From Massilia brevitalea (GTDB lineage Bacteria; Pseudomonadota; Gammaproteobacteria; Burkholderiales; Burkholderiaceae_D): DNA of 64,000 nt. A program made the translations under genes and the position numbers. Location of the stretch: assembly GCF_030711405.1 (NCBI RefSeq), contig NZ_JAULSI010000017.1:1-64000 (forward strand), in the 5' to 3' direction. Positions 47,725-55,765 of the stretch are shown here, in pieces. A model generated the notes under the pieces. That model saw only the letters and a list, made by a program, of their open reading frames with translations, did no database searches and was not told where the DNA came from. Position 1 is the first letter of the stretch, and each line of letters opens with the position of its first letter.

Positions 47725-48240
47725 ATGAACATGACAAGCAAACTGATGATTTCCGCCCTGGGCCTGTGCGCGCTGCCGCTCGCCCAGGCTGCCGACTTCG
47801 AGGATTTCGGCCGCGTGGTGCGGGTACAACCGCGCGTCGAACAGATCCGCCAGCCGCGCCAGGAATGCCGCACCGAATACGTGCAGGTGCCGGTACAGCA
47901 GCAGCGCGGCGCCGGCGGCTCAGTGGTCGGCGGCATTGCCGGCGCCCTGCTGGGCAGCCAGGTCGGCAGCGGCAACGGTAAAGTCGCGGCCGCCGCAGCC
48001 GGTGCGATTGCCGGCGCCATGGTCGGCGACCGTGTGGAAAACAACGGCCGTAACTATGACCAGGGCGTGCAGGAACAGGCCGTGCGCCAGTGCCGCAACG
48101 TCGATTCCTTCGAATCGCGCACCACTGGCTACGACGTGACCTACGAATACCGCGGCCAGAACCACACCGCCTTCATGAGCCGCGACCCGGGCAACCGTAT
48201 CCGCCTGCGCGTGTCGGTGGAGCCGGACCAGCAGTATTAA
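47725..48240 (+). CDS. Glycine-zipper 2TM domain protein (envelope)
   Basis: A 171-residue exported protein with a signal peptide ending LPLAQAADF. The centre contains a glycine zipper (GGSVVGGIAGALLGSQVG, then AAAAAGAIAGAMVGDRV; about residues 70-110), typical of SlyB/Rick17kDa-type outer-membrane proteins. There is no lipobox Cys, so it is probably not a lipoprotein. Two Cys flank the zipper. The role is likely envelope integrity, by family analogy. Confidence 0.82.
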   Translation: MNMTSKLMISALGLCALPLAQAADFEDFGRVVRVQPRVEQIRQPRQECRTEYVQVPVQQQRGAGGSVVGGIAGALLGSQVGSGNGKVAAAAAGAIAGAMVGDRVENNGRNYDQGVQEQAVRQCRNVDSFESRTTGYDVTYEYRGQNHTAFMSRDPGNRIRLRVSVEPDQQY

Positions 48241-48381
48241 TCAGGCCCACTTGCCTGGTGTAGTCTAGTTGTTACGGCTCGGAGGACGCCCCCTCCTTCT
48301 CCGCGCCGCCTCTTCAATCCCGTTGCGCTTGCGCAGCGGGAACCCCTCCCCCGATAATAGGCCGATTCAACAGGTCGTCCT

Positions 48382-49164
48382 ATGCTCATCAAACGTAAAT
48401 CCATCGAACTCGCCGAATCCTCGCGCCGCCCCGCGCGCAAACCGAAATTCGCGCCCGTGACGCTGTCCGAACAGGACGGCGTACGCTATCTCCACTTCGG
48501 CACCGAATGGGTGCAGGGCGCCATGCGCATCCGCAAGCCCGATTGGCCGGAACTCGAATACGCCCAGCAAATGATGGCCTGGATGCTGTTCATCGAAACG
48601 CCGCGCCGCATCGCCCAACTGGGCCTGGGCGCCGCCACGCTGACCAAAGCCTGCTATCGCCAGTTCCCGCAAGCGCAGGTCACCGCTGTCGAACTCAATC
48701 CATCGGTCATCGCCATTTGTCACACCATGTTCAAATTGCCGCCCGAGGACGAGCGTTTCAACGTGCTGGAAATGGATGCGCTGGATTTCGTCGAAGACCC
48801 GGAAAACCACGGCGCCTTCGACGTGCTGCAATGCGATCTGTACGACGCCACCGCCAAGGGCCCGGTACTCGACACGCCCGAGTTCTACCGCGCCTGCAAC
48901 GATTGCCTGGCGCCGGGCGGCATCATGACGGTGAATCTGTTCGGCGACCATCCAAGCTATAACAAGAACCTGAAGGCGATGAAATTCGCTTTCGACCAGG
49001 TGATCTGCCTGCCCGAAGTCCACGATGGCAATGTGGTGGCGCTGTGCTTCAAGACGGCGCCGCAACTCGACAGCGCGGCACTGGCTGTGCGCGCGGCGCA
49101 GATCGTGGCCGCCACCAAGCTGCCGGCCAAATCATGGGTCAAGGGTATCGAAGCATCGCGCTGA
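48382..49164 (+). CDS. Spermidine synthase-like methyltransferase-fold protein
   Basis: A 260-residue protein with the SpeE-like Rossmann fold: IAQLGLGAATLTKACYRQFP (about residues 77-96), VTAVELNPSVIAICHTMF and VLQCDLYDATAKGPVLDTPEFY. The gate-keeper Asp and polyamine-binding residues of true SpeE are not clearly present. It may be a spermidine synthase-like or unrelated SAM-dependent enzyme. The PilB-like ATPase gene starts 23 bp downstream. Confidence 0.78.
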   Translation: MLIKRKSIELAESSRRPARKPKFAPVTLSEQDGVRYLHFGTEWVQGAMRIRKPDWPELEYAQQMMAWMLFIETPRRIAQLGLGAATLTKACYRQFPQAQVTAVELNPSVIAICHTMFKLPPEDERFNVLEMDALDFVEDPENHGAFDVLQCDLYDATAKGPVLDTPEFYRACNDCLAPGGIMTVNLFGDHPSYNKNLKAMKFAFDQVICLPEVHDGNVVALCFKTAPQLDSAALAVRAAQIVAATKLPAKSWVKGIEASR

Positions 49165-49187
49165 CAGCGCAATCCATAGAGGGATCG

Positions 49188-51011
49188 ATGAACGCCAACG
49201 CACCGCCAACCGCTTCCCTCCCCCGCCCGTCCCAGCGGCCGCGGCGCCTGGACCTGCAGGCGATCTTTTCCTGGCTGCTGGCCGATGGCATCGTCGAAAA
49301 AGACAAGGTCAAGGCCCATTTCGCCCAGGCCCAGGGCATACTGAAAAACGCGGCCGGCTCGATGCATCCGCTGACCGCCGTCGCGCAATGCAAGCTGCTG
49401 TCGCACCAGCCACCGCACCGCCTGCTTACCCTCGACATTCTCAGCGAATGGTGCGCGGCCAAGGTCGGCCTGCCCTTCATTCGCATCGACCCCCTGAAAA
49501 TCGATTTCACCCGCGTGGCGGACGTGATGTCGGCCAGCTACGCGGCGCGCTTCAATATCTTGCCGGTCGACATGAGCGCCACGACCCTGACCGTGGCCAC
49601 GGCCGATCCGTTTGCCATCGAATGGGAAAACGAGATCGCCAGGATTTCGCGCCGGCGCATCGAACTGGTACTGGCCAATCCCCTGGATATTGCCCAGTAC
49701 ATTTCCCAGTTCTTCAGCCTGGCCAAGTCGATCCGGGACGCGAGCAAGACGAATGCCCAGGATGTCGCACTGCGCAACAATTTCGAGCAACTGGTCGAAC
49801 TGGGCAAGGCAAATAAACAGTTCGATGCCAACGACCAGCACATCGTCAACATCGTCGACTGGCTGTGGGGCTATGCCTTCGAGCAGCGTGCTTCCGATAT
49901 TCACCTGGAACCGAAACGCGAATTCGCCGCGGTCCGTTTCCGCATCGATGGGGTGCTGCACCAGGTATACCAGGTGCCGGCTGCCGTGATGCTGGCCATG
50001 ACCGCGCGCATCAAGCTGCTGGGCCGCATGGATGTGATCGAAAAGCGCCGCCCGCAGGATGGCCGCATCAAGACCCGCACCCATGCCGGCCAGGAAGTCG
50101 AGCTGCGCCTGTCGACCATGCCGACCGCGTTTGGCGAAAAACTGGTAATGCGGATTTTCGATCCGGAAGTGGTGGTCAAAACCTTGCCCGAACTCGGTTT
50201 TCCGCCCGCCGATGCCCAGCGCTGGGATGCGCTGACCAATCGTCCGCACGGCATCATTCTCGTGACCGGTCCGACCGGCTCAGGCAAGACCACCACGCTG
50301 TACACGACCCTGAAAGCGCTGGCGACCAACGAGGTGAACGTGTGCACGGTGGAAGACCCCATCGAAATGGTCGAGGCTTCGTTCAACCAGATGCAGGTGC
50401 AGCCGGGCATCGATCTGTCGTTTGCCGACGGCGTGCGCGCGCTGATGCGGCAAGATCCCGACATCATCATGGTTGGCGAGATCCGCGACCTGGCCACCGC
50501 CGAGATGGCGATCCAGGCCGCGCTGACCGGGCACCTGGTGCTGTCGACCCTGCATACCAACGACGCGCCCTCGGCCATCATGCGCTTGCTGGAACTGGGC
50601 GTGCCGGATTATCTGCTGGAAGCGACCATGATCGGCGTGATGGCGCAGCGCCTGGTGCGCACGCTCTGTTCGGCGTGCAAGGCGCCAGATGGCGAGCTGA
50701 GCGACGACGTCTGGCAAAGTATCGGCGGCACGTGGAACTTGCCGAAGCCGGAAACGGTCTATCGGCCTATAGGCTGCCCGGAATGCCGGCAGACGGGGTA
50801 TCGCGGGCGGACTGGCCTGTACGAATTGCTGACGGTAACGGAAGCATTCACGCAGCGGATCGGCGCATCGGCGGATCTGGCGGCCTTGCGCCAGCAGAGT
50901 GTGGCCGACGGCATGAAGCCGCTGCGCATTGCCGGGGCGATGAAGATCATGGAGGGTGTGACCACGGCGGAGGAAGTGCTGAAGGTGACGTCGGCCCTGT
51001 CTGGCGGGTGA
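49188..51011 (+). CDS. GspE/PilB-family secretion or pilus assembly ATPase
   Basis: Cytoplasmic hexameric ATPase of 607 residues. An MshEN-type N-terminal domain (about residues 20-190) precedes the ATPase core: Asp box in RASDIHLEPKREFAAVRFRI, Walker A GPTGSGKTTTLYTTLK (about 360-375), Walker B DPDIIMVGEIRD and the His box HLVLSTLHTNDAPS. A CxxC pair (about 494-497) and CPEC (about 530) form the zinc site. No other type IV pilus or type II secretion genes are adjacent, so its machine is elsewhere. Confidence 0.9.
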   Translation: MNANAPPTASLPRPSQRPRRLDLQAIFSWLLADGIVEKDKVKAHFAQAQGILKNAAGSMHPLTAVAQCKLLSHQPPHRLLTLDILSEWCAAKVGLPFIRIDPLKIDFTRVADVMSASYAARFNILPVDMSATTLTVATADPFAIEWENEIARISRRRIELVLANPLDIAQYISQFFSLAKSIRDASKTNAQDVALRNNFEQLVELGKANKQFDANDQHIVNIVDWLWGYAFEQRASDIHLEPKREFAAVRFRIDGVLHQVYQVPAAVMLAMTARIKLLGRMDVIEKRRPQDGRIKTRTHAGQEVELRLSTMPTAFGEKLVMRIFDPEVVVKTLPELGFPPADAQRWDALTNRPHGIILVTGPTGSGKTTTLYTTLKALATNEVNVCTVEDPIEMVEASFNQMQVQPGIDLSFADGVRALMRQDPDIIMVGEIRDLATAEMAIQAALTGHLVLSTLHTNDAPSAIMRLLELGVPDYLLEATMIGVMAQRLVRTLCSACKAPDGELSDDVWQSIGGTWNLPKPETVYRPIGCPECRQTGYRGRTGLYELLTVTEAFTQRIGASADLAALRQQSVADGMKPLRIAGAMKIMEGVTTAEEVLKVTSALSGG

Positions 51012-51023
51012 CGCAACTTACCT

Positions 51024-51053
51024 CTGGCGCAAATCCGAATCGCCGGCTATAAT
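51024..51053 (+). promoter_or_regulatory. Promoter of tRNA-Lys copy 1
   Basis: CTGGCG (51024-51029) and TATAAT (51048-51053), 18-bp spacer. The segment CCGGCTATAAT is shared with the promoter of copy 2. Confidence 0.75.
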
Positions 51054-51065
51054 ACTGCCTCTTTC

Positions 51066-51141
51066 GGGTCGTTAGCTCAGCTGGTAGAGCAGCGGACTTT
51101 TAATCCGTTGGTCGCAGGTTCGAATCCCGCACGGCCTACCA
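51066..51141 (+). tRNA. tRNA-Lys (TTT), copy 1
   Basis: A 76-nt cloverleaf with encoded CCA: begins GGGTCGTTAGCTCAG, anticodon loop CTTTTAA, T-loop GGTTCGAATC. It is identical to the gene at 60516-60591. A terminator follows 20 bp downstream. Confidence 0.97.
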
Positions 51142-51161
51142 CGAATTTAGCAGCAGCATTG

Positions 51162-51195
51162 AAGGCGTCATGAGTGATCATGACGCCTTTTTTGT
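51162..51195 (+). terminator. Terminator of tRNA-Lys copy 1
   Basis: Perfect 12-bp stem AAGGCGTCATGA/TCATGACGCCTT with a 4-nt loop and a T-run to about 51195. Confidence 0.88.
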
Positions 51196-51211
51196 TTTTC
51201 TTCACTCGCCG

Positions 51212-52045
51212 TTATGCAACGTTGGAGTCGCTGTCCATAACTGATCCACCCGAATCCAGTTTTGCGTACAGGAGTTTGGTATCGCCGCCTACAAAGACAG
51301 CTCGCGGATCGGACGGAAGCGTAGCGTCTTTGGCAAACCCTGCCAGTGAGTTATGCACGTAGTGATCAAAAAATCGAATAATTTCCTCGTCCTTCAATCC
51401 CTTATTGTGTTCGAATTCATCTTCCCAGGCCTCGATTAAGGCCCTGTATTGAGGACGCAAGTCTCTCCTATTCTGCAGCCATTCTGCTCTTCTTCCAACC
51501 GGCTGCATTTCTTTCTGAATCGCCGCCACATCCGCCATTAATTGATTATCATACAGATCGACGAATGTCTGGAGTCTTGTCATATCCGGGATTGTGTTCT
51601 GTTTTGCCTCGGCTTTGATTCTCTCCCAACGTGCAACATTATATTTTCGGCGCGCAAGGGCTATATCGTTATCACTAACGCCTCCCACTTTCCTATTTAG
51701 TTCATCCAAAGGCAACGAAATCTCCTCTCGATCTTCTAACTCGCGTGTATTGATCAAATGATTTAAAGAAGAATTCTCTTGAATTTCTTTTTTCCGAGCC
51801 TCCATTACCTCTGAAGACATGGCATTTCTACGCTGCGCAAAACGAACATCATGATGCCGAATCGCCTCCGCTTCAGTTGTATCGCCTGCCAGTTTCTTTT
51901 TAATAGCTCTGAATCGCCATGCGAAATATAGCCGCCGGTGATGATTCATCAGGTCGCCAATACTACTTGCACCTGCTATGGATTTCATGTAATGATTATA
52001 CGAATTTACTAACGCCGGATGTATGCTGAAGTCTTCGACGTTAGC
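51212..52045 (-). pseudogene. 3' part of the interrupted DUF2235 T6SS effector gene
   Basis: About 280 codons that look like the C-terminal part of a DUF2235 (Tle-type lipase) effector: DFSIHPALVNSYNHYMKS near the start, and near the end EIIRFFDHYVHNSLAGFAKD, then SDPRAVFVGGDTKLLYAK. The only upstream in-frame ATG (52066) lies inside the transposase gene, so this is not a natural start. The N-terminal part is at 53015-54334 on the same strand, on the other side of an IS481-type element. Composition is clearly more AT-rich than the housekeeping genes around the window. Confidence 0.8.
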
Positions 52046-53018
52046 TGTCGAGTCCCGTTTGATCATAAACGCGTTTAACGAATAATTCTGGCCGTTTCTG
52101 CTGCCATTCCTTGAGCGCCAGGATCGGCGTTTTTGCGTCGAGTGCGCGCTGCGGAATGTGGTGGTTGTACAGCTTCAGATAGTTCATCAATGTGGCCTGC
52201 AGATCGGCACGGCTGTCGAAGCGGGTCTGCTGCAGCAATTCGTTGATGCGGCCGTTGAAACGCTCGGCCATGCCATTCGTTTGCGGGTGCCGCGGTGGCG
52301 CCAGGCGGTGCTCGGCAGGCAGTGCGGCGCAAGCCACGTCGAAGGCGTGCTGGCCGCTCGGCTTCTTGTCCTTGGTTGCAAAACGGTCGGTAAATTGCGA
52401 GCCGTTGTCGGTCAGGATCTTGCTGATCCTGATGGGCGAGGCCAGCTTCAGGCGGCGCAGGAAATCGACGCTGCTTTTCTCGGTCATGTCGCCGTAGATG
52501 TGCATAAAGACCCAGCGGGTAGCGCGGTCGATGGCGACGAACAAGTAGCGACGTGAGGTCTCGTCCGGCATCTGCGGCAGGTACTTGATATCGATGTGAA
52601 CAAAGCCTGGCTCGTAGTCCTTGAAGGTCTTCTTGGGTTGAACCGTTTCGCCTTCGGCCTTCGGGATCACGTCTTCCAGACGCGACATGCCTTCGCGCTT
52701 GAGCAGACGTGCGATGCCTGAGCGGGATACGTCGGGATTGATGTGCTGCCGTGTGACGAACAACAGGTCGTCAAGGGGAAGATAGAGTGACTGGCGAAGT
52801 GCCAGGACGATGGCTTCCTGCGCTGCGCTCAAGGTCGTATGCAGCGTGTGGGCACGATGGGAACGGTCCTGTACGTCCTCGCGCTTGAGCCATTTGCGCG
52901 CGGTGGCGCGGCTGATGTTGAAGACCTTGGCGGCCTGCCTATCCGAGAGGCCCGAATCCTTGATTTCCTGCCGGATTTTCGGGGTGGTACGCGCTTGCGG
53001 GTGAATGCGTGAACTCAT
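52041..53018 (-). CDS. IS481-family transposase
   Basis: A 325-residue DDE transposase. A helix-turn-helix lies at about residues 22-45 (LSDRQAAKVFNISRATARKW). The rve-type integrase core has the first Asp in FVHIDIKYLP, the second in ILTDNGSQF and the Glu in MAERFNGRINEL. It is intact and uninterrupted, so the element may still be active. The start overlaps the truncated DUF2235 frame (ATGA). Confidence 0.92.
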   Translation of the reverse strand: MSSRIHPQARTTPKIRQEIKDSGLSDRQAAKVFNISRATARKWLKREDVQDRSHRAHTLHTTLSAAQEAIVLALRQSLYLPLDDLLFVTRQHINPDVSRSGIARLLKREGMSRLEDVIPKAEGETVQPKKTFKDYEPGFVHIDIKYLPQMPDETSRRYLFVAIDRATRWVFMHIYGDMTEKSSVDFLRRLKLASPIRISKILTDNGSQFTDRFATKDKKPSGQHAFDVACAALPAEHRLAPPRHPQTNGMAERFNGRINELLQQTRFDSRADLQATLMNYLKLYNHHIPQRALDAKTPILALKEWQQKRPELFVKRVYDQTGLDS

Positions 53019-53061
53019 GCTGCCAACTGCTCCTGGTGCGATTGAATGCCGGGACTGCTGA
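52046..53061 (-). mobile_element. IS481-family insertion sequence (ends approximate)
   Basis: About 1.0 kb, the usual size for the family. AGTCCCG occurs in inverted orientation near both ends (51-57 of the 52,0xx block, i.e. 52051-52057, and complement at 53050-53056), and one end reads TGTCGAGTCCCG. The exact terminal inverted repeats and target duplication could not be settled by eye. It is inserted in the DUF2235 effector gene in the same orientation. Confidence 0.7.
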
Positions 53062-54334
53062 ACCCAGCAATCAAGTCGCCCAGCATAGCCTTTGCACGGA
53101 ACAAAGGCCAGCTACGGCGAGGCAAATGATCGCACGAAACTAAACAGTTAGCTTCCTTGAACTCTGCAACCATAGGAACGCCACTACGAACAGCGCACTT
53201 ATACATGAAGTTCAGCGGAATCAGGCAAAAGTTTTGCGATGGAAGTAATGCACGGCCACCTTCCCCTGGCGTATATCCACCACCTACATCAGAGTGTACG
53301 CCTGGGTAGATGGTTTCGTAAAAGTGCGATGGCTTGACAAATCTTCCCTTGTCAAAAAAGCTGATGCTATCGACTGGGAACGAATTTCGAATTTCATGTC
53401 CAGCAATAAAATGCCTAACGTGCTCGACTGTTTCATGGATCCTCATTTTTGCTCCCCAGCTATCGTGTCCAGTATAGCTCCCCGTGGCTGGATCTGCGCC
53501 CGGAGTACCGCTTCTAGAGAAAGCCAGTTCTATCGGGCGCGTGCGAGGATAATCCTTATGTCTTTCATTAATCATTCCTTTAACATCCGAGATCGCAGGA
53601 TTATAATAGTCCATATTATTCCTGCTCATGGTATTACCAACAGAAGCAACGGTGTCAAACAATCCCATGAACCGGAACCGGACATGGGAGCTACTGCTTT
53701 TTAATTTCCACTTCCCTTCGCGCAATTCGCAGCGCTCGCGCATGAGGTTATTACTGAACGCGCGAGCCAGCGCTGCGCCACGACTGAAACCGAAAATTGC
53801 TATATTTATTTCTAGTACAGCATTTGTTGGTGCCATTCCGTTTGCTAAAGATTTCGCAAGAAGCCTGTCGAATTCTTGAAGTGCAAATGCAAGCCGTGCA
53901 TCTCCCCCAGCCCCGGAAATGAGATCCAGCATCTTTCCCTCGTCTCCAATTGCAGGAAAGTTTGTTCCCAAGCCAGGAATATAAACCCGCCAAATTCCAG
54001 CGATCGGATCTTCTTCTACATGCGCACGATAGAGTCGCGCCACGCTGCTGTGCTTACCCAGGCCAAGATCCGCTTCCATATTATTGCCAGTACCGTCGAA
54101 AAAGTAGGAAATCCAAAGGTTTCGTCTACAGCTTCCCATCACACCTTTTTGAAGGCTGGCATTTTTGAATCCCGATGCTGTCCCAGAGAAACTCACGGGC
54201 TGGCACTTTCGCGGAGTTTCATCGACTGGAACACTTTCAGACTGTATAACAGCGGCTCGAAGCGCGTTTTCGGCAGGTTTGAACGAAGGAGAGATCGAAT
54301 CTCCCACACTTTTATCATTCTGGCTGCTGGTCAT
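53015..54334 (-). pseudogene. 5' part of the interrupted DUF2235 (Tle-type) T6SS effector gene
   Basis: About 420 native codons of a DUF2235 alpha/beta-hydrolase effector, a family that includes T6SS phospholipases. RRNLWISYFFDGTGNNME (about residues 68-85) is the family's opening, and IAIFGFSRGAALARAFSNNL carries the nucleophile Ser in GFSRG. YPGVHSDVGGGYTPGEGG holds the catalytic Asp/His-type segment. The frame runs into the IS element and ends at an accidental TGA at 53015. The catalytic domain may be largely present but the C-terminal domain is cut off. Confidence 0.82.
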
Positions 54335-54884
54335 CTTTACACCTCGGAAAGAGCGAACGATCTGGTCGTTTCTTGTCCAGCGCGAGTGCAGGCAGGGATG
54401 AATATTCGGTTAGGCGAACTTGAGGTCGACCATTCGGATAAAAATGCGTTTCCAAATACGCAATAGTTTTGCCAGGGGGTATAGTGACGCTTACTTCTTC
54501 CTCTCGATAGAAAAAGTGTCTCGCCGCCTCAGAATTTCCATCGAGGTCCTTGATCAGATATCGACATCCATCCACTTGCCAACGTACCTTGACCTGGACC
54601 GTTCCGTTAAGTTCTTTTAACAAGCGCACACAACATGTGGTTCCACCTCCTCCACTAGTAGGTGAACTCTTTCGTATCTGTCCCCCGCCAACACCGTCAA
54701 TACTATAATCTTCAATTTCACGATCGGTATAATTGTACCCAACCAGACCTAACAGCCACTCGCTATTTTCCCGGCTTTCTGGATTTTGCGCGGCGCTTGA
54801 TACTGACGACACCCAACACCAAAAAATCAGAATACAAATTTTCCTGAGCAGAAATGGCTTGCAGTGATGAATATTATTTTTCAT
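54315..54884 (-). CDS. DUF3304 protein, putative T6SS immunity protein
   Basis: A 189-residue exported protein: signal-like hydrophobic stretch at residues 13-32, then the DUF3304 pattern GYNYTDREIEDYSIDGVGG and GGGGTTCCVRL (about residues 49-90), with VKVRWQVDGC after it. DUF3304 proteins commonly sit beside Tle-type effectors and are thought to protect the periplasm. It overlaps the 5' end of the effector gene by 20 bp, supporting the pairing. Intact. Confidence 0.72.
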   Translation of the reverse strand: MKNNIHHCKPFLLRKICILIFWCWVSSVSSAAQNPESRENSEWLLGLVGYNYTDREIEDYSIDGVGGGQIRKSSPTSGGGGTTCCVRLLKELNGTVQVKVRWQVDGCRYLIKDLDGNSEAARHFFYREEEVSVTIPPGKTIAYLETHFYPNGRPQVRLTEYSSLPALALDKKRPDRSLFPRCKDDQQPE

Positions 54885-55765
54885 ACAAGCTCCAAAAATA
54901 AATCCTCAATCAAATCATCGAGTCTTGTCATATCTCCTGCTCCGCTTTTCAGTTCTTTCATGACGTCGATCCATAATGGTGAATCCAAAACGTTGGAGCC
55001 ACCTCGCAAGAAAATGCTGCAAAAAATCGAATAACCTAAAATAGACTCAACTCCTTCAAATTTTGCTTTGGACACCAAATCCTTTACTAAGAAAAATTGC
55101 TCAGGGACAGAAAACTCCCTCATTTTTCGAGGAATGACTGTACGAAGCAAGTCCAAGACTTGATCTACCTCAGAAGCTTCTAAGAACGCGAATTCTTGAT
55201 TTGCATGAAGCTTTAACGGCGCGACGAATTTATCATCAAGATTGAACACTGTTCTGATTGTCTCCAGCTGACCCGACCGATCTGGATAGATCCAGGCACT
55301 TCCCAAGCCAAAGAACGCCGCTCGTTCAACCTCGTCGAAAATACTTGTGAGAGCCATTAAAATCCTCGAGTCGTAATATCGAAATATCGCGCTCATCTTC
55401 TCCGACAACTCAGCCTCCAGTCGCAAACTCAGCCTTATTTTCATTGCCTCTATAGGAAGTGGTGAGATTATGAAAATAGTTGAAAAGGTGTCGCTGGCAT
55501 ATTTGGAAAGCCAGTGATAAAGACGTTTTTTCGCTATTAGCATGCCGTGCTCTGCAGCCAGAATCAAAACTGGCGCAATGGCCAAGGCAGACTTTTCTGT
55601 TGTGTCTTCAAACAAGGCGATCCGAGGTACAGAATGTTTTTGCAGTTCCTGGTAAACGCCAGGCAAGCCCGCCTGATCCAGCAGCAGATAGACGTTTTGC
55701 TCCGGACTATCCACTGCAGCAATCTGAATAGCTTTGTAGAAATCGATAGAAGACATATTGTTCAT
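54881..55765 (-). CDS. DUF4123 protein, T6SS effector adaptor/chaperone (Tap-like)
   Basis: A 294-residue protein with the DUF4123 pattern in its N-terminal half (NVYLLLDQAGLPGVYQELQK, about residues 24-43, and APVLILAAEHG). DUF4123 adaptors load effectors onto VgrG. It lies between vgrG (ATGA overlap at 55762-55765) and the immunity/effector genes (ATGA-type overlap at 54881-54884), the usual order. Codon use is AT-rich like the rest of the effector genes. Confidence 0.8.
   Translation of the reverse strand: MNNMSSIDFYKAIQIAAVDSPEQNVYLLLDQAGLPGVYQELQKHSVPRIALFEDTTEKSALAIAPVLILAAEHGMLIAKKRLYHWLSKYASDTFSTIFIISPLPIEAMKIRLSLRLEAELSEKMSAIFRYYDSRILMALTSIFDEVERAAFFGLGSAWIYPDRSGQLETIRTVFNLDDKFVAPLKLHANQEFAFLEASEVDQVLDLLRTVIPRKMREFSVPEQFFLVKDLVSKAKFEGVESILGYSIFCSIFLRGGSNVLDSPLWIDVMKELKSGAGDMTRLDDLIEDLFLELV

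Noticed and set aside
51142-51211. Integrase gene or attachment site at tRNA-Lys copy 1
   Set aside because: No integrase-like frame is present in the region, and no repeat of the tRNA 3' end is seen other than the complete second tRNA gene.
52046-52066. ATG at 52066 as the genuine start of the 51212-52045 gene
   Set aside because: It lies inside the transposase coding sequence, and the residues that follow resemble the interior of a DUF2235 protein.
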